Shown one piece after another: positions 8,142 through 16,249 of a stretch of DNA of 64,000 nt. A program made the position numbers and the translations under genes. Under the pieces are notes generated by a model. It was not told where the DNA came from and did not search any database. It worked only from the letters and a program-made list of their open reading frames with translations. Position 1 is the first letter of the stretch. Every line of letters begins with the position of its first letter. Origin of the DNA: Desulfitobacterium_A sp034927245 (GTDB lineage: Bacteria; Bacillota; Desulfitobacteriia; Desulfitobacteriales; Desulfitobacteriaceae); assembly GCF_034927245.1 (NCBI RefSeq), contig NZ_JAYFQK010000018.1:1-64000 (forward strand), written 5' to 3'.

Positions 8142-8883
8142 GCTTTCATCCGTTCGCTTTAAAGATATTGTCCTGAAACAATATCTCTATAAACTTAAAG
8201 GTCATTCCGGGTGGATCCATTCCTTGATCCTTATCCAACTGATAAGTTTGCTGTTCTCCATGAGTCCAATGGGCGGTATGTCCTCAGGAGGAGATTCTTT
8301 TCATATCAATATCAACACTTATACAGGGGATGCCTTTTTAGTATTGACTATGATCTGGATGGCTGTGATGACGTCTTTTCTGGGCTCACAAGCTTATCGG
8401 AGTATAGATTTTTCTTTGGTGTCGAACCGAATCACCAGCTACGTATCCAATGCAGCGCTTATCCTCACCTTTGCCGTATATGCCGGGATAACGGGAACTC
8501 TGATGAGTCTGCTTCAGCGAATGGTCCTGGTTAAATCTCTGGGTGAATCTGAATTTATTTTTGGGGGAGTGCAGATGGCCCCTTGGGATATCCTTCTGAG
8601 TATTTTCGTCGCGACCCTCTATCTGCTTCTTCTGGCTTCGGTCACCTATCTGATCCAGATGGTTAGCGCACTGAACAAGGCCGCCGGAATCGCTTTGGGA
8701 GTTTTTATCCTTGCCTTTGGGTTTGGATGGATTCGGATTTTTGAATTTAAGGTTGAGAATGTTCTGCTCTTTTACACTGCGGAAAGCTCCTTGGGGCTCT
8801 TCGCCTTAAAAGTAATCGGCTCGGTTGTCCTCCTTTTGGGGCTAAGCATGCTTATTTCCGGGAGAATGGAGGTTAAGAGATGA
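8122..8883 (+). CDS. ABC transporter permease of the GntR-linked operon
   Basis: A polytopic membrane protein of about 253 residues with six hydrophobic segments (for example AFLVLTMIWMAVMTSFLG and AGIALGVFILAFGFGWI). The reading frame also allows ATG 8119; I prefer 8122 for its spacing from the aagggaggg ribosome site. It overlaps the ATPase gene at its start and the next gene by 4 bases at its end. It is inferred to be the membrane part of the exporter; no substrate motif is seen. Confidence 0.75.
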   Translation: MSLNEVKLSSVRFKDIVLKQYLYKLKGHSGWIHSLILIQLISLLFSMSPMGGMSSGGDSFHININTYTGDAFLVLTMIWMAVMTSFLGSQAYRSIDFSLVSNRITSYVSNAALILTFAVYAGITGTLMSLLQRMVLVKSLGESEFIFGGVQMAPWDILLSIFVATLYLLLLASVTYLIQMVSALNKAAGIALGVFILAFGFGWIRIFEFKVENVLLFYTAESSLGLFALKVIGSVVLLLGLSMLISGRMEVKR

Positions 8884-9623
8884 GTATAAGTTTTATTACC
8901 TTGTCACTGATTATTTTGATTATGATAATCCTCTTTTCCTTTATAAAAAGAGCGGTGAAACCGAGGCTGAACAGGTTCAATCAATGGAAGAGCAATTTGC
9001 TTTTGGCGGGGGGTTATCTGGCGTTGCTGATTCTCCTCATACCCATAACCGGATTATTGGATAAAGGGGAGTCATTTATATCCCCAAATCCAGACAAGGA
9101 ACTCTTAGCTCTAACTCCCGCGGACTGGTCAAAGGATGGGCAGAAATACCATCTTCCCGCGGATGGGCGCTTCGAGGAACAAACCGGACTATACGAAAAT
9201 AGCCATCAAACGTTTAAAGCCGAAGCCCCTCAATTAAAAATAACGACTGCAGAAAATCTAGGCAATGGGCAGATTTTCCTGGAACGCAGAGGAAGTGCTG
9301 ATGGGATCATCGAGGTCGCTACCTATGTGGCACCTTATTATGCCAGCGCCAACGGAGCCATGCCCCTTGATTTCACTAAATTGATTGCCCCTCCGCAGAT
9401 ATCTCTGGAAAAAGGGATTTTGAAGATTGAAAGGCCGATTGAACAAAGCTGGGTGTTTATAAACTTTAACGATAGTTTTACGGTGAGACAATTTAAACCC
9501 GAAGCCCAGAGCGCCGGCGGAAGTAGCATGATGATTCAGGGACAGCAGGGGATTCTGGTCCGCATACCCTCTGATCTGGAGATAGTCAGTGATGATAACA
9601 CCCGGGTCCAATGGGTGAGGTAG
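8880..9623 (+). CDS. Membrane-anchored protein of unknown function, last gene of ABC operon
   Basis: A 247-residue protein with two N-terminal hydrophobic segments (about residues 5-22 and 40-60) followed by a soluble region of about 180 residues that is probably outside the cell. I do not recognise a domain. It is translationally coupled to the permease by a 4-base overlap and is therefore likely an accessory part of that exporter. The gene ends 6 bases before a convergent gene with no terminator between them, so antisense read-through is possible. Confidence 0.6.
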   Translation: MSISFITLSLIILIMIILFSFIKRAVKPRLNRFNQWKSNLLLAGGYLALLILLIPITGLLDKGESFISPNPDKELLALTPADWSKDGQKYHLPADGRFEEQTGLYENSHQTFKAEAPQLKITTAENLGNGQIFLERRGSADGIIEVATYVAPYYASANGAMPLDFTKLIAPPQISLEKGILKIERPIEQSWVFINFNDSFTVRQFKPEAQSAGGSSMMIQGQQGILVRIPSDLEIVSDDNTRVQWVR

Positions 9624-9629
9624 GAATAA

Positions 9630-10007
9630 TTAAATCATCCGAAATATAAATCCGGAGATATAGGGTATTAACCAGATAGCCCAAACCCAAAGGCTGAATT
9701 GATGAAATTTAGCAATCATCACCTTATCTCTTTTAATCAAGACAAAAGTTGCCCAAATGGCATGAACAAGCATTAAGATTATGGCTAAAGCACCGGTAAT
9801 TCCATGGAAATATGAAGTCGATGTGATCATTCCCATGGTTTTGGTTATGGCCTCCATAATCAGGGTGCCTGTTGTATCACAGACTAAGCCTAAATAAAAG
9901 AACACCAGGTGCCAAACTTTTAGCGTCCCTTGAATCTTTTCAGACCAAACTCCTACAGTGTAAAAAACTAACGCGAGACTGATAAAAATAATGGCATAAC
10001 TTAACAT
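9630..10007 (-). CDS. Small four-helix membrane protein, HsmA/TIGR03987-like
   Basis: A 125-residue protein with four hydrophobic helices (about residues 3-20, 32-50, 68-90 and 100-122) and conserved His and Trp residues in or near them (KVWHLVFFYLGL, YFHGITGALAI, LVHAIWA). It resembles a family annotated as HsmA or TIGR03987, whose function is not established. A ggaggaaaaagag ribosome site precedes the ATG. A perfect inverted repeat lies between this gene and the tetR gene and probably binds that TetR protein, so expression is likely induced by a small ligand. Confidence 0.65.
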   Translation of the reverse strand: MLSYAIIFISLALVFYTVGVWSEKIQGTLKVWHLVFFYLGLVCDTTGTLIMEAITKTMGMITSTSYFHGITGALAIILMLVHAIWATFVLIKRDKVMIAKFHQFSLWVWAIWLIPYISGFIFRMI

Positions 10008-10059
10008 CTCTTTTTCCTCCGATCTATTTCTTGATCTGTCTATGCATTAGATTTTAATG

Positions 10060-10094
10060 AACGTCGTTCATATTAGGAGTATATGAACGACGTT
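10060..10094. promoter_or_regulatory. TetR-type operator, nested palindromes
   Basis: A perfect 14-bp inverted repeat (10060-10073 and 10081-10094) around a 7-base spacer. The left arm region also contains tgaacgtcgttca, itself a palindrome, and the right arm region holds tgaacgacgttta. Two half-overlapping TetR dimers could bind upstream of the 9630-10007 gene. Confidence 0.65.
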
Positions 10095-10123
10095 TATTAA
10101 AAGGCAAAAAAATATATTAAAAA

Positions 10124-10672
10124 TCAAATTTTTAAATGATTATATAATTCATCAAAAGTTATATATTCGTTTCTATTCAGGTAGATCAAATTAGACATGA
10201 TAAACTGGGCCAGCTTATACGAGGATAGCGAAGAATTAATATGGCCTTTCGTTCTTTCAATATCTATTAATTCACTTAGCTTATTATAAAGAAGATAAAA
10301 TTTATCCGGGGACTCGTGATCACAACTGATCCTATTGCTCGGTTTTTTAATCGCAGCCATTTCAATGAATATTAAAATGTAACTACTAATAAATTGCCGG
10401 AGTGATAGATATATTTTTCTAATCTTTTCTTTGAATGGCTCATCTGTAGTCATCAATTGATCGACTAAGTTGGAAATTTCCCACCAGTCCTCTCTGACAA
10501 TCTCCATAACAACTTCATCTTTAGTCGGAAAATAATTATAAAAAGTACCTAAGGCAATATTGCATTTTTTCGCGATCTCCCGGACATTGAAATCATTATA
10601 TCCTTTTTGGGAAAGGAGATTTCGGCTTTCCAGAATAATAGTCTCTTTCAGATTTTCAATAATCTTGGGCAT
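10124..10672 (-). CDS. TetR/AcrR family transcriptional regulator
   Basis: Repressor of 182 residues. The N-terminal helix-turn-helix is clear (LLSQKGYNDFNVREIAKKCN then IALGTFYNYFPTKDEVV, about residues 15-60); the C-terminal ligand domain is not assigned. I start at ATG 10672, five bases after ggagg; a TTG four codons earlier also opens the frame. Similar palindromes with TGAAC and GTTCA halves lie in its own promoter (10696-10708) and before the neighbouring membrane-protein gene, which points to autoregulation and local control. Confidence 0.88.
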   Translation of the reverse strand: MPKIIENLKETIILESRNLLSQKGYNDFNVREIAKKCNIALGTFYNYFPTKDEVVMEIVREDWWEISNLVDQLMTTDEPFKEKIRKIYLSLRQFISSYILIFIEMAAIKKPSNRISCDHESPDKFYLLYNKLSELIDIERTKGHINSSLSSYKLAQFIMSNLIYLNRNEYITFDELYNHLKI

Positions 10673-10695
10673 GACTACCTCCAAAGTTTCCTTTA

Positions 10696-10708
10696 TGAAC
10701 TATGTTCA
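10696..10708. promoter_or_regulatory. Putative TetR autoregulatory operator
   Basis: The palindrome tgaac-tat-gttca lies 24 bases upstream of the tetR start and shares its half-site with the operator at 10060-10094. Confidence 0.5.
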
Positions 10709-10850
10709 CATTATACTGCATTTCAATTTTAGACGCAAGTCTTTCTGAAGGGCAGCGTTCACAAATCATCCTGTTTCCCTTATAATTAGCGTGTCAATGT
10801 TAATGAAAATTATGGCAGTCTAAATGAAAAAATGAGAGGAGCGAACAACA

Positions 10851-10988
10851 ATGAAAGCATGGCAATGTGTAATTTGCGGTTATATTCATCGGGGCGAGAA
10901 CCCTCCGGAAACGTGTAAAGCCTGCGGCGCAGGAAGCGATCAATTTGTTCCGGTAGAAGTTCCGGATAAGAAACCACGCCAAAAATAA
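10851..10988 (+). CDS. Rubredoxin-like protein, 45 residues
   Basis: A very small iron-binding electron carrier. It has the two knuckles CVICGYIH (Cys6, Cys9) and CKACGAG (Cys22, Cys25) that hold one iron with four cysteines, the spacing seen in the rubredoxin-like domain of rubrerythrins rather than in full-length rubredoxin (about 52-54 residues). Start ATG with an agaggagcg ribosome site 7 bases upstream. It stands alone, with a terminator at 11025-11066. It may deliver electrons to peroxide- or oxygen-reducing enzymes; the partner is not visible here. Confidence 0.88.
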   Translation: MKAWQCVICGYIHRGENPPETCKACGAGSDQFVPVEVPDKKPRQK

Positions 10989-11024
10989 GGAATTCCTCTA
11001 AGGCAGGCACTGCTCATTAATAAG

Positions 11025-11066
11025 AAAAACTCAGGGACTCGAAGTAACGGAGCTCCCTGAGTTTTT
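11025..11066. terminator. Bidirectional terminator between rubredoxin-like gene and MCP gene
   Basis: A 13-bp perfect stem (11025-11037 and 11054-11066) with A and T runs at its ends, placed between two convergent genes. Confidence 0.88.
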
Positions 11067-11091
11067 AATTTAAGCTTTGTCGGTTTAGGTG

Positions 11092-12771
11092 TTAAACCGT
11101 AAATTTATCGGCGGTACTCGTCAACTCGTTGGCATTGCGGTTTAGTTGAATCATGACATGATTTATTTTTTCCAGCCCCGTAGAAATTCCTGTGGCCGCA
11201 GCGACAACCTGCTCAGCACCGGCTGCTCCTTGACTTATGGTCTGATTGATATTATTCATGGCTGATGCAATCGAAACAGCCATTTCATCTAGCGTTACTA
11301 CTGTACCTGAAATTTGGCGTGCAAGGCCTGTCAATGTGTCGGCATCAATTTGGTATTGATTACCGGTCTCCACAAGATGGTTATAATCAGGTACAACAAC
11401 GTCATTAATGAATTGTAATGTATTCAAAGCTCCATTTGAGAGGTCCTCATGGGCTTTGATTACTTTCGTCACTAAATCTTCGATCTCTTTAACGGTTTCC
11501 GAGGACTGTTCTGCCAATTTACGCACTTCGTCAGCCACGACAGCAAAACCACGTCCGTTTTCTCCGGCCCGAGCTGCCTCTATCGCGGCATTTAAGGAAA
11601 GTAGATTGGTCTGGTCCGCAATAGCGGAAATGCCTTGGGTCAACTCCGCTATTTTTTGTACAACTTTTGATTCCTCAATTGCATTTTCGAGGGATTCTTT
11701 TTCATTTTTATAGATTCCCGTTGCGTGGATTTGGGCTTGAACTGCCTGACTTTTTAATTTCAACGCCCGTTTTTCGATCGAACTTGCCTCATTGCTGCCA
11801 TGATTAGCCTGTTCTCCAAGTTCATGAATATAGCGTGTGAGTTCTTCATTTGAAGCAGTAATCTCCTGAGACGCTGCTGCAATTTCTTGAAAGCCTGCTG
11901 ATACCTGTTCGGTAGACGCTACCATTTCTTCTGAACTGCTCGAAATGTTACTAATTGCGTCAGTACAATTCATAGTTGCAGAAGTCACTTGTTGAGTAAC
12001 ATCTTGGGATTGTTTAATTAAATTTTTCAATTTACCGGAGGCATTACCTAAATGCTGTACGAGTTGTCCGATTTCATCATTGCTAGCTTCGGCTTCAACT
12101 GTAAAATCACCCATGGCCAAGGCTTCGGCAATAGCCTGCCCTTTAGCAATTGATTTTTTAACGGAACGAATAATATAGACTGAAAGCAATAGGGTTATCA
12201 CTAAAGCAAGCCCTAAGATGATCAAAATCGTAGAAATGAGCTTATGTATTTGGACACTAATATTCATTTCTTCAGATTGCAGCTGACTGTTTTGATAAGC
12301 AATAAAATCTTCTATTACCTTTAATGTTGATGCATTAACTGCTGAAGCAACATTTACCCCATATTGGTTGGCCGCAGCTGCCCCTTCGGTTTGGTATAAT
12401 TCAATCATTTTCTTTTGATGGGGAGCAAATTCAGCCATTTTTTCGGCAACTGCATCGAGTTGCTCTTTATCTTCTGCTGATACATTCGCTTGAAGTGACT
12501 CCAAATCTTCATTTGCCTTCTGAATCGAACTATTTAACTCATTATAGAATTTTACGTTGCCGGAACTAAAATACCCTCGCTGGGCAGCGGTTTGGTTTGC
12601 AAATTGTAAAGCAATATCCTGTGCGGTGCTTTGCGTTACAATATGATATTCGGAGATGTTGCTGGCAATTTTGCCCAGCACGTTGACTTGATAATAAACA
12701 ACACCGACAATGATTGACATAAGTAAGATAAGAACCGTGTAACTACAAGTTAGCTTTGTTGATAATTTCAT
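11092..12771 (-). CDS. Methyl-accepting chemotaxis protein, transmembrane
   Basis: Chemoreceptor of 559 residues in the inner membrane. Transmembrane helix 1 is at about 7-29, a four-helix-bundle sensor domain at about 30-180, helix 2 at about 183-205, HAMP at about 206-260, and the signalling coiled coil follows, with the tip containing NLLSLNAAIEAARAGENGRG. Start ATG after cggagg. It signals to CheA/CheW, which are not encoded here, and the ligand is unknown. It is a single gene bounded by terminators. Confidence 0.93.
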   Translation of the reverse strand: MKLSTKLTCSYTVLILLMSIIVGVVYYQVNVLGKIASNISEYHIVTQSTAQDIALQFANQTAAQRGYFSSGNVKFYNELNSSIQKANEDLESLQANVSAEDKEQLDAVAEKMAEFAPHQKKMIELYQTEGAAAANQYGVNVASAVNASTLKVIEDFIAYQNSQLQSEEMNISVQIHKLISTILIILGLALVITLLLSVYIIRSVKKSIAKGQAIAEALAMGDFTVEAEASNDEIGQLVQHLGNASGKLKNLIKQSQDVTQQVTSATMNCTDAISNISSSSEEMVASTEQVSAGFQEIAAASQEITASNEELTRYIHELGEQANHGSNEASSIEKRALKLKSQAVQAQIHATGIYKNEKESLENAIEESKVVQKIAELTQGISAIADQTNLLSLNAAIEAARAGENGRGFAVVADEVRKLAEQSSETVKEIEDLVTKVIKAHEDLSNGALNTLQFINDVVVPDYNHLVETGNQYQIDADTLTGLARQISGTVVTLDEMAVSIASAMNNINQTISQGAAGAEQVVAAATGISTGLEKINHVMIQLNRNANELTSTADKFTV

Positions 12772-12941
12772 CCCTTAACCTCCGAGAATTATTGCGATAT
12801 TCTAAATAATTAACGACATTCAATGATTATTATATGACAAATATTGTCGAATATAAAGTGCTTTTAGGATATTTTGAAAATGATTCTGCCGTTGAACCCC
12901 TAAATCAAAAGCCATTGCTATTGAATGCGTCTAAAAAAAGC

Positions 12942-12974
12942 AAAATCAGCAGATGTTAAAAATCTGCTGATTTT
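12942..12974 (-). terminator. Terminator of the 13010-13405 gene
   Basis: A 13-bp stem aaaatcagcagat / atctgctgatttt with a T run on the minus side, in the gap before the MCP gene. I see nothing else of note in 12772-13009. Confidence 0.85.
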
Positions 12975-13009
12975 TTGCTAAAATTTAAGCTATTTTACTT
13001 TTCTAATGA

Positions 13010-13405
13010 CTATTCTGTTTCGATCGTTAACTTATTCCCAGTTTCTTCAACGGCTACTACTTGCTCAGTAGTATCAATTTCAGAAGCGTTCTCATCTTTA
13101 GGCAACTTTCCCAGACATTCCGAGATCTTTTGATTGATGATACCGATACCAAATAAGATAAAAGAAATACCACCATAGACAGCGATGGGTTCAAATATTC
13201 CGGGGAGCAGCTGACTCGGTACTAATTGCTTAATAACTTCATCAGAAGGATAGCCTTGAGCTACATACTGATCAAGAACATTTTTAAATAATAAGACATT
13301 ATTAACCAGAAAGGCAATCGCAATAAGAGCTATTAAAGTAGCAACACAATATAATACGATTGAACTGATAGGACGTTTAGAATTTTTTTCTTTTTTAAGT
13401 TTCAT
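13010..13405 (-). CDS. Two-helix membrane protein of unknown function
   Basis: A 131-residue protein with a lysine-rich start, a hydrophobic helix at about 13-37 (IVLYCVATLIALIAIAFLVN), an outside loop of about 30 residues, a second helix at about 70-92 (YGGISFILFGIGIINQ) and an acidic cytoplasmic tail. I do not recognise the family. The gene has its own terminator. A perfect TAACC-AT-GGTTA palindrome lies 88 bases upstream of its start, the same motif found before the DASS transporter, crp and osmC genes further right, so it may belong to that regulon. Confidence 0.6.
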   Translation of the reverse strand: MKLKKEKNSKRPISSIVLYCVATLIALIAIAFLVNNVLLFKNVLDQYVAQGYPSDEVIKQLVPSQLLPGIFEPIAVYGGISFILFGIGIINQKISECLGKLPKDENASEIDTTEQVVAVEETGNKLTIETE

Positions 13406-13492
13406 AGTTAAATCCTTTCTTAAAAAATTGCTTACAATCTAAATAAGGTACTCCACCCAATTATGCCCAAGCTTTCTTTTTTTAATTACTGA

Positions 13493-13504
13493 TAACCATG
13501 GTTA
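13493..13504. promoter_or_regulatory. TAACC-N2-GGTTA palindrome
   Basis: Perfect dyad TAACC-AT-GGTTA, upstream of the minus-strand membrane protein gene. It matches the motif at 17761, 17819 and 18726. Confidence 0.55.
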
Positions 13505-13734
13505 CTCCTTTCCGGCTGGAGGATGACTTTCTACAATCCTATTTTATAGCGGGAATCTGAATAATAGCTGAGGATTATCTGAGAGTTTACTGAACGAAGT
13601 AGAGATGCTTCTCGCTAATTGAAGGGGCTTTTTTTAGATAATTGTTAGATAATTGGAAGGAAAATGATAAAATGAAGAGAAAGTTAAATAAAACATACGA
13701 ATTTTCAGTTTTAAAATATCAGATGCTTGGAAAT

Positions 13735-13747
13735 GTGTTAATAACAC
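13735..13747. promoter_or_regulatory. Palindrome upstream of the soluble chemoreceptor gene
   Basis: gtgtta-a-taacac is a perfect 13-base palindrome 78 bases before the 13826 start. It resembles a regulator site, but the factor is unknown. The rest of the 13406-13825 gap shows only AT-rich DNA and a repeated agataattg. Confidence 0.4.
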
Positions 13748-13825
13748 TTATTTAACGTCTGATTTCATTTGGTAATTACAGGGCAATAGTTAGTATTTAG
13801 ATTAAATAGCGGGAGGTATTAAATA

Positions 13826-14896
13826 ATGGAATCCATTTTTTTTGCAGCACTGACGCCGGGTATGGCTCAGATTGCCAAGCAGGCGATGCAAGAACTCCAT
13901 TTATCTTTCCCGATTCAAGTCGTCAATTTTGATCAAGGATCAGAGGTAATTCGAACTAATCCCCAGGTCGATGTCATGATCAGCAGGGGCCTTATGGTTG
14001 ATAGGTTACGGGAACTTACCGACAAACCGGTGGTAGGAATAATCATGACGATTGCTGAAGTTTTAGAAGCGGTGCAGCGGCTGACCGCAGACGGTGCATC
14101 AAATGTGGGAGTAGTCGCTCATAGTGGATTTATGGGAATGGACAGCTCGGATTATGTTATAGGTGAAACAACGATACATCTGAGACCCTGGAATTCGTCT
14201 CAGGACATACCCAAAATACTGGAGCAGTTGAGTCAGCACGGTGTTGATGCAATTACAGGAGACAAAGGCGCTTATACTGCGGCTAGTGAGCGGGGTTATA
14301 AAGTGGACCTGCTGGAATCAGGATTATTGGCCGTGAAACGAGCTATCAATGAGGCCTTAAAAATTGCTCAGGCTCAGGAGCGAGAACGAGTAAGGGAAGC
14401 AGAGAAAGCGAAGCGCTTTGAGCAGGTGGTATCTGAACTCTATTCAGAGCTAGAACAGTCGGCTGCTTCTGTAGAGGAACTAGCGGCCTCATCAGAAGAA
14501 CTTGCGGCTTCAAGCCAAGAATCCTCTAATATTGCCCAATCAGCCGCACATGAAGTCAATGGTATCACAGAGATATTGGATGTGATTAGGCGGGTGGCTC
14601 AGCAGACTAACTTGCTGGGACTTAACGCCGCCATTGAAGCTGCCCGTGCAGGTGAACAGGGAAGGGGATTCTCAGTTGTAGCAGAGGAAGTACGTAAGCT
14701 GGCTGAGGAGAGCAACAAATCGGCTCGGGAAATTAATGAGATGTTAGAAAGATTCCGTGAGTCGGTAATTCAGGTACAGAAAAACGTGGAACAGAGTGAT
14801 GTAATCACTCAGGAGCAGGCTAAGGCCACACAAGTGCTGGCTCAGAAGTTGGATGGCCTTAGAGCGGTTGGGGAAAAGCTAATAAATATGGCCTAA
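13826..14896 (+). CDS. Soluble chemoreceptor with PrpR_N sensor domain
   Basis: A 356-residue methyl-accepting protein without any membrane segment. Residues 1-175 resemble the PrpR N-terminal domain (VDVMISRGLMVDRLRE, a central VGVVAHSGFMGMD and GVDAITGDKGAYTAASERG), which in PrpR-type activators binds a small ligand such as 2-methylcitrate. A helix at about 180-205 leads into the MCP signalling domain, whose tip is NLLGLNAAIEAARAGEQGRG. The combination implies cytoplasmic sensing of a metabolite feeding into chemotaxis. Start ATG with a gcgggaggt ribosome site. The PrpR_N assignment is by pattern; the ligand is unknown. Confidence 0.8.
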   Translation: MESIFFAALTPGMAQIAKQAMQELHLSFPIQVVNFDQGSEVIRTNPQVDVMISRGLMVDRLRELTDKPVVGIIMTIAEVLEAVQRLTADGASNVGVVAHSGFMGMDSSDYVIGETTIHLRPWNSSQDIPKILEQLSQHGVDAITGDKGAYTAASERGYKVDLLESGLLAVKRAINEALKIAQAQERERVREAEKAKRFEQVVSELYSELEQSAASVEELAASSEELAASSQESSNIAQSAAHEVNGITEILDVIRRVAQQTNLLGLNAAIEAARAGEQGRGFSVVAEEVRKLAEESNKSAREINEMLERFRESVIQVQKNVEQSDVITQEQAKATQVLAQKLDGLRAVGEKLINMA

Positions 14897-14933
14897 ATGC
14901 AATGTCAGCCAGAATGGCTTTGGGGGTAATGCA

Positions 14934-15596
14934 ATGTCGTATACTAACCAACTCTGTGTCACGGGTTTAACTCACTTGTTTAATAAAGATATAGTTGAAG
15001 CATGGATGAATGAGGGAAAAGAGTATTATTTTAAAAAGGGTGACTTCATTGAAAACAGCGCTATCAATGAGAGCCATGTCTTCCTTGTAAAAAAGGGAAG
15101 CGCTCGTATTTTTCATCTTCATGAAGACGGAAAAGAATGTGTGATTGGTTTAATCCAGCCCGGAGATTTTATTGATTTATTAGATATATTTACGCATAAA
15201 AACAATGCCGTCCTATCGAGGGCTTTGACCGATGTGACCGTTGCTGCCGTTTCGAAAAAAGAAATACGGAAAATTGTTGAGGAAACACCGGAGCTTGCGA
15301 TGGCCTTGCTTGAACATTTTTCTTTTAAAATTCAAGAAATGATCGAGATTTTAGAACAGGTCGGGTATGGAAAGGTCGAAGAAAGACTGATCTATTTATT
15401 CAAAAAGCTGGGTAATTTACAGCAAGGGCAAGAGGGGTGGTATCCTTTGCCGACATCGCTGACCCATCAAGATATTGCCGGTATGATTGCTTCGTCTCGG
15501 GAAACGGTGACCTTGCTCATCAATAAACTTCTGGGCTTAGGGGTTTTAAAACAAAGTGAAAATAGGCTTTGGATCAACATCCGTAATAAAAATTAA
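14934..15596 (+). CDS. Crp/Fnr family transcriptional regulator
   Basis: A 220-residue regulator with a cyclic-nucleotide-type sensor fold (about residues 30-125; GSARIFHLHEDGKECVIGLI, QPGDFIDLLDIF) and a C-terminal Crp helix-turn-helix (TSLTHQDIAGMIASSRETVT, about 170-205). The recognition helix has the S-R-E-T-V pattern typical of Crp/Fnr. No cluster of cysteines for an iron-sulfur centre is present. It lies 96 bases before the first osmC gene and may control it. The effector is not identifiable from sequence. Confidence 0.88.
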   Translation: MSYTNQLCVTGLTHLFNKDIVEAWMNEGKEYYFKKGDFIENSAINESHVFLVKKGSARIFHLHEDGKECVIGLIQPGDFIDLLDIFTHKNNAVLSRALTDVTVAAVSKKEIRKIVEETPELAMALLEHFSFKIQEMIEILEQVGYGKVEERLIYLFKKLGNLQQGQEGWYPLPTSLTHQDIAGMIASSRETVTLLINKLLGLGVLKQSENRLWINIRNKN

Positions 15597-15692
15597 ATTA
15601 GTGAAAAATACGTAATCTTCCTAACATACGAATGTGAGCAATGCTATTAATATGAAGCTAAAGTTTGATTCGTATTACGAGGAGGAGATCAT

Positions 15693-16181
15693 ATGAACAA
15701 TATTGGATTTGAAAACCTTGAACAAACGGCAAAGGCTATCCAAAAGAATCCGGAATTGGCGATGAAAAATTGGTTTGCCCATGTAACTTGGAAAAATGGA
15801 ATTCAGAATGAGGCTTCAATTCGGAACTACAGCTTTTTGATGGACGAGCCTGCGCCGCTAGGGGGAACGGATACTGCCCCTAATCCGGTAGAGTATTTAA
15901 TTGCGGCTGCTGCGAGTTGTTTTGCAATTACGTTTGAAGTTATGGTCAGTCAACAAGGCATCAAAATTGAAAAAGTTGAAGCGGATATCCAAGCCGATTT
16001 AAATGCTGCTGTATTTTTAGGCTTACAAGAAGGAAACGGCGGAATTCTAAATCCTGTTATTAAATTAAAAGCAGTAACCTCCGCACCCCAAGAACAAATA
16101 AAGGAAATTGCCGAAGCGGCCCTTGCCAAATCACCTGTACTGGCAAGCCTCAACACTCAAGTTGAGTTAATCTGCTGTTAA
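15693..16181 (+). CDS. OsmC family protein, atypical single core cysteine
   Basis: A 162-residue OsmC-fold protein. OsmC/Ohr enzymes reduce organic peroxides with two cysteines. The first is present (Cys76 in AAAASCFAITFEVM), but where the second is expected the sequence reads KSPVLASLN, so it is missing; instead the chain ends in ...ELICC. It may use the C-terminal cysteines for resolution or do something other than peroxide reduction. Start ATG after an aggaggagatc ribosome site. An imperfect inverted repeat (aatacg at 15608 and cgtatt at 15673) lies upstream. A terminator follows, so it is a single-gene unit. Confidence 0.85.
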   Translation: MNNIGFENLEQTAKAIQKNPELAMKNWFAHVTWKNGIQNEASIRNYSFLMDEPAPLGGTDTAPNPVEYLIAAAASCFAITFEVMVSQQGIKIEKVEADIQADLNAAVFLGLQEGNGGILNPVIKLKAVTSAPQEQIKEIAEAALAKSPVLASLNTQVELICC

Positions 16182-16184
16182 TAA

Positions 16185-16221
16185 AAAGCTGCAATAGAAG
16201 TTAAGCTTCTGTTGCAGCTTT
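16185..16221. terminator. Terminator between osmC and the DASS transporter gene
   Basis: A 16-bp stem with one G-T pair (16185-16200 and 16206-16221) and flanking A and T runs; it can serve both convergent genes. Confidence 0.88.
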
Positions 16222-16249
16222 ATTTGAACTCAATTAAATAGGAAGGCTT

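Noticed and set aside
10810..11010. Minus-strand frames over the rubredoxin-like gene
   Set aside because: The plus-strand frame has four iron-binding cysteines and a ribosome site; the reverse frames have neither.
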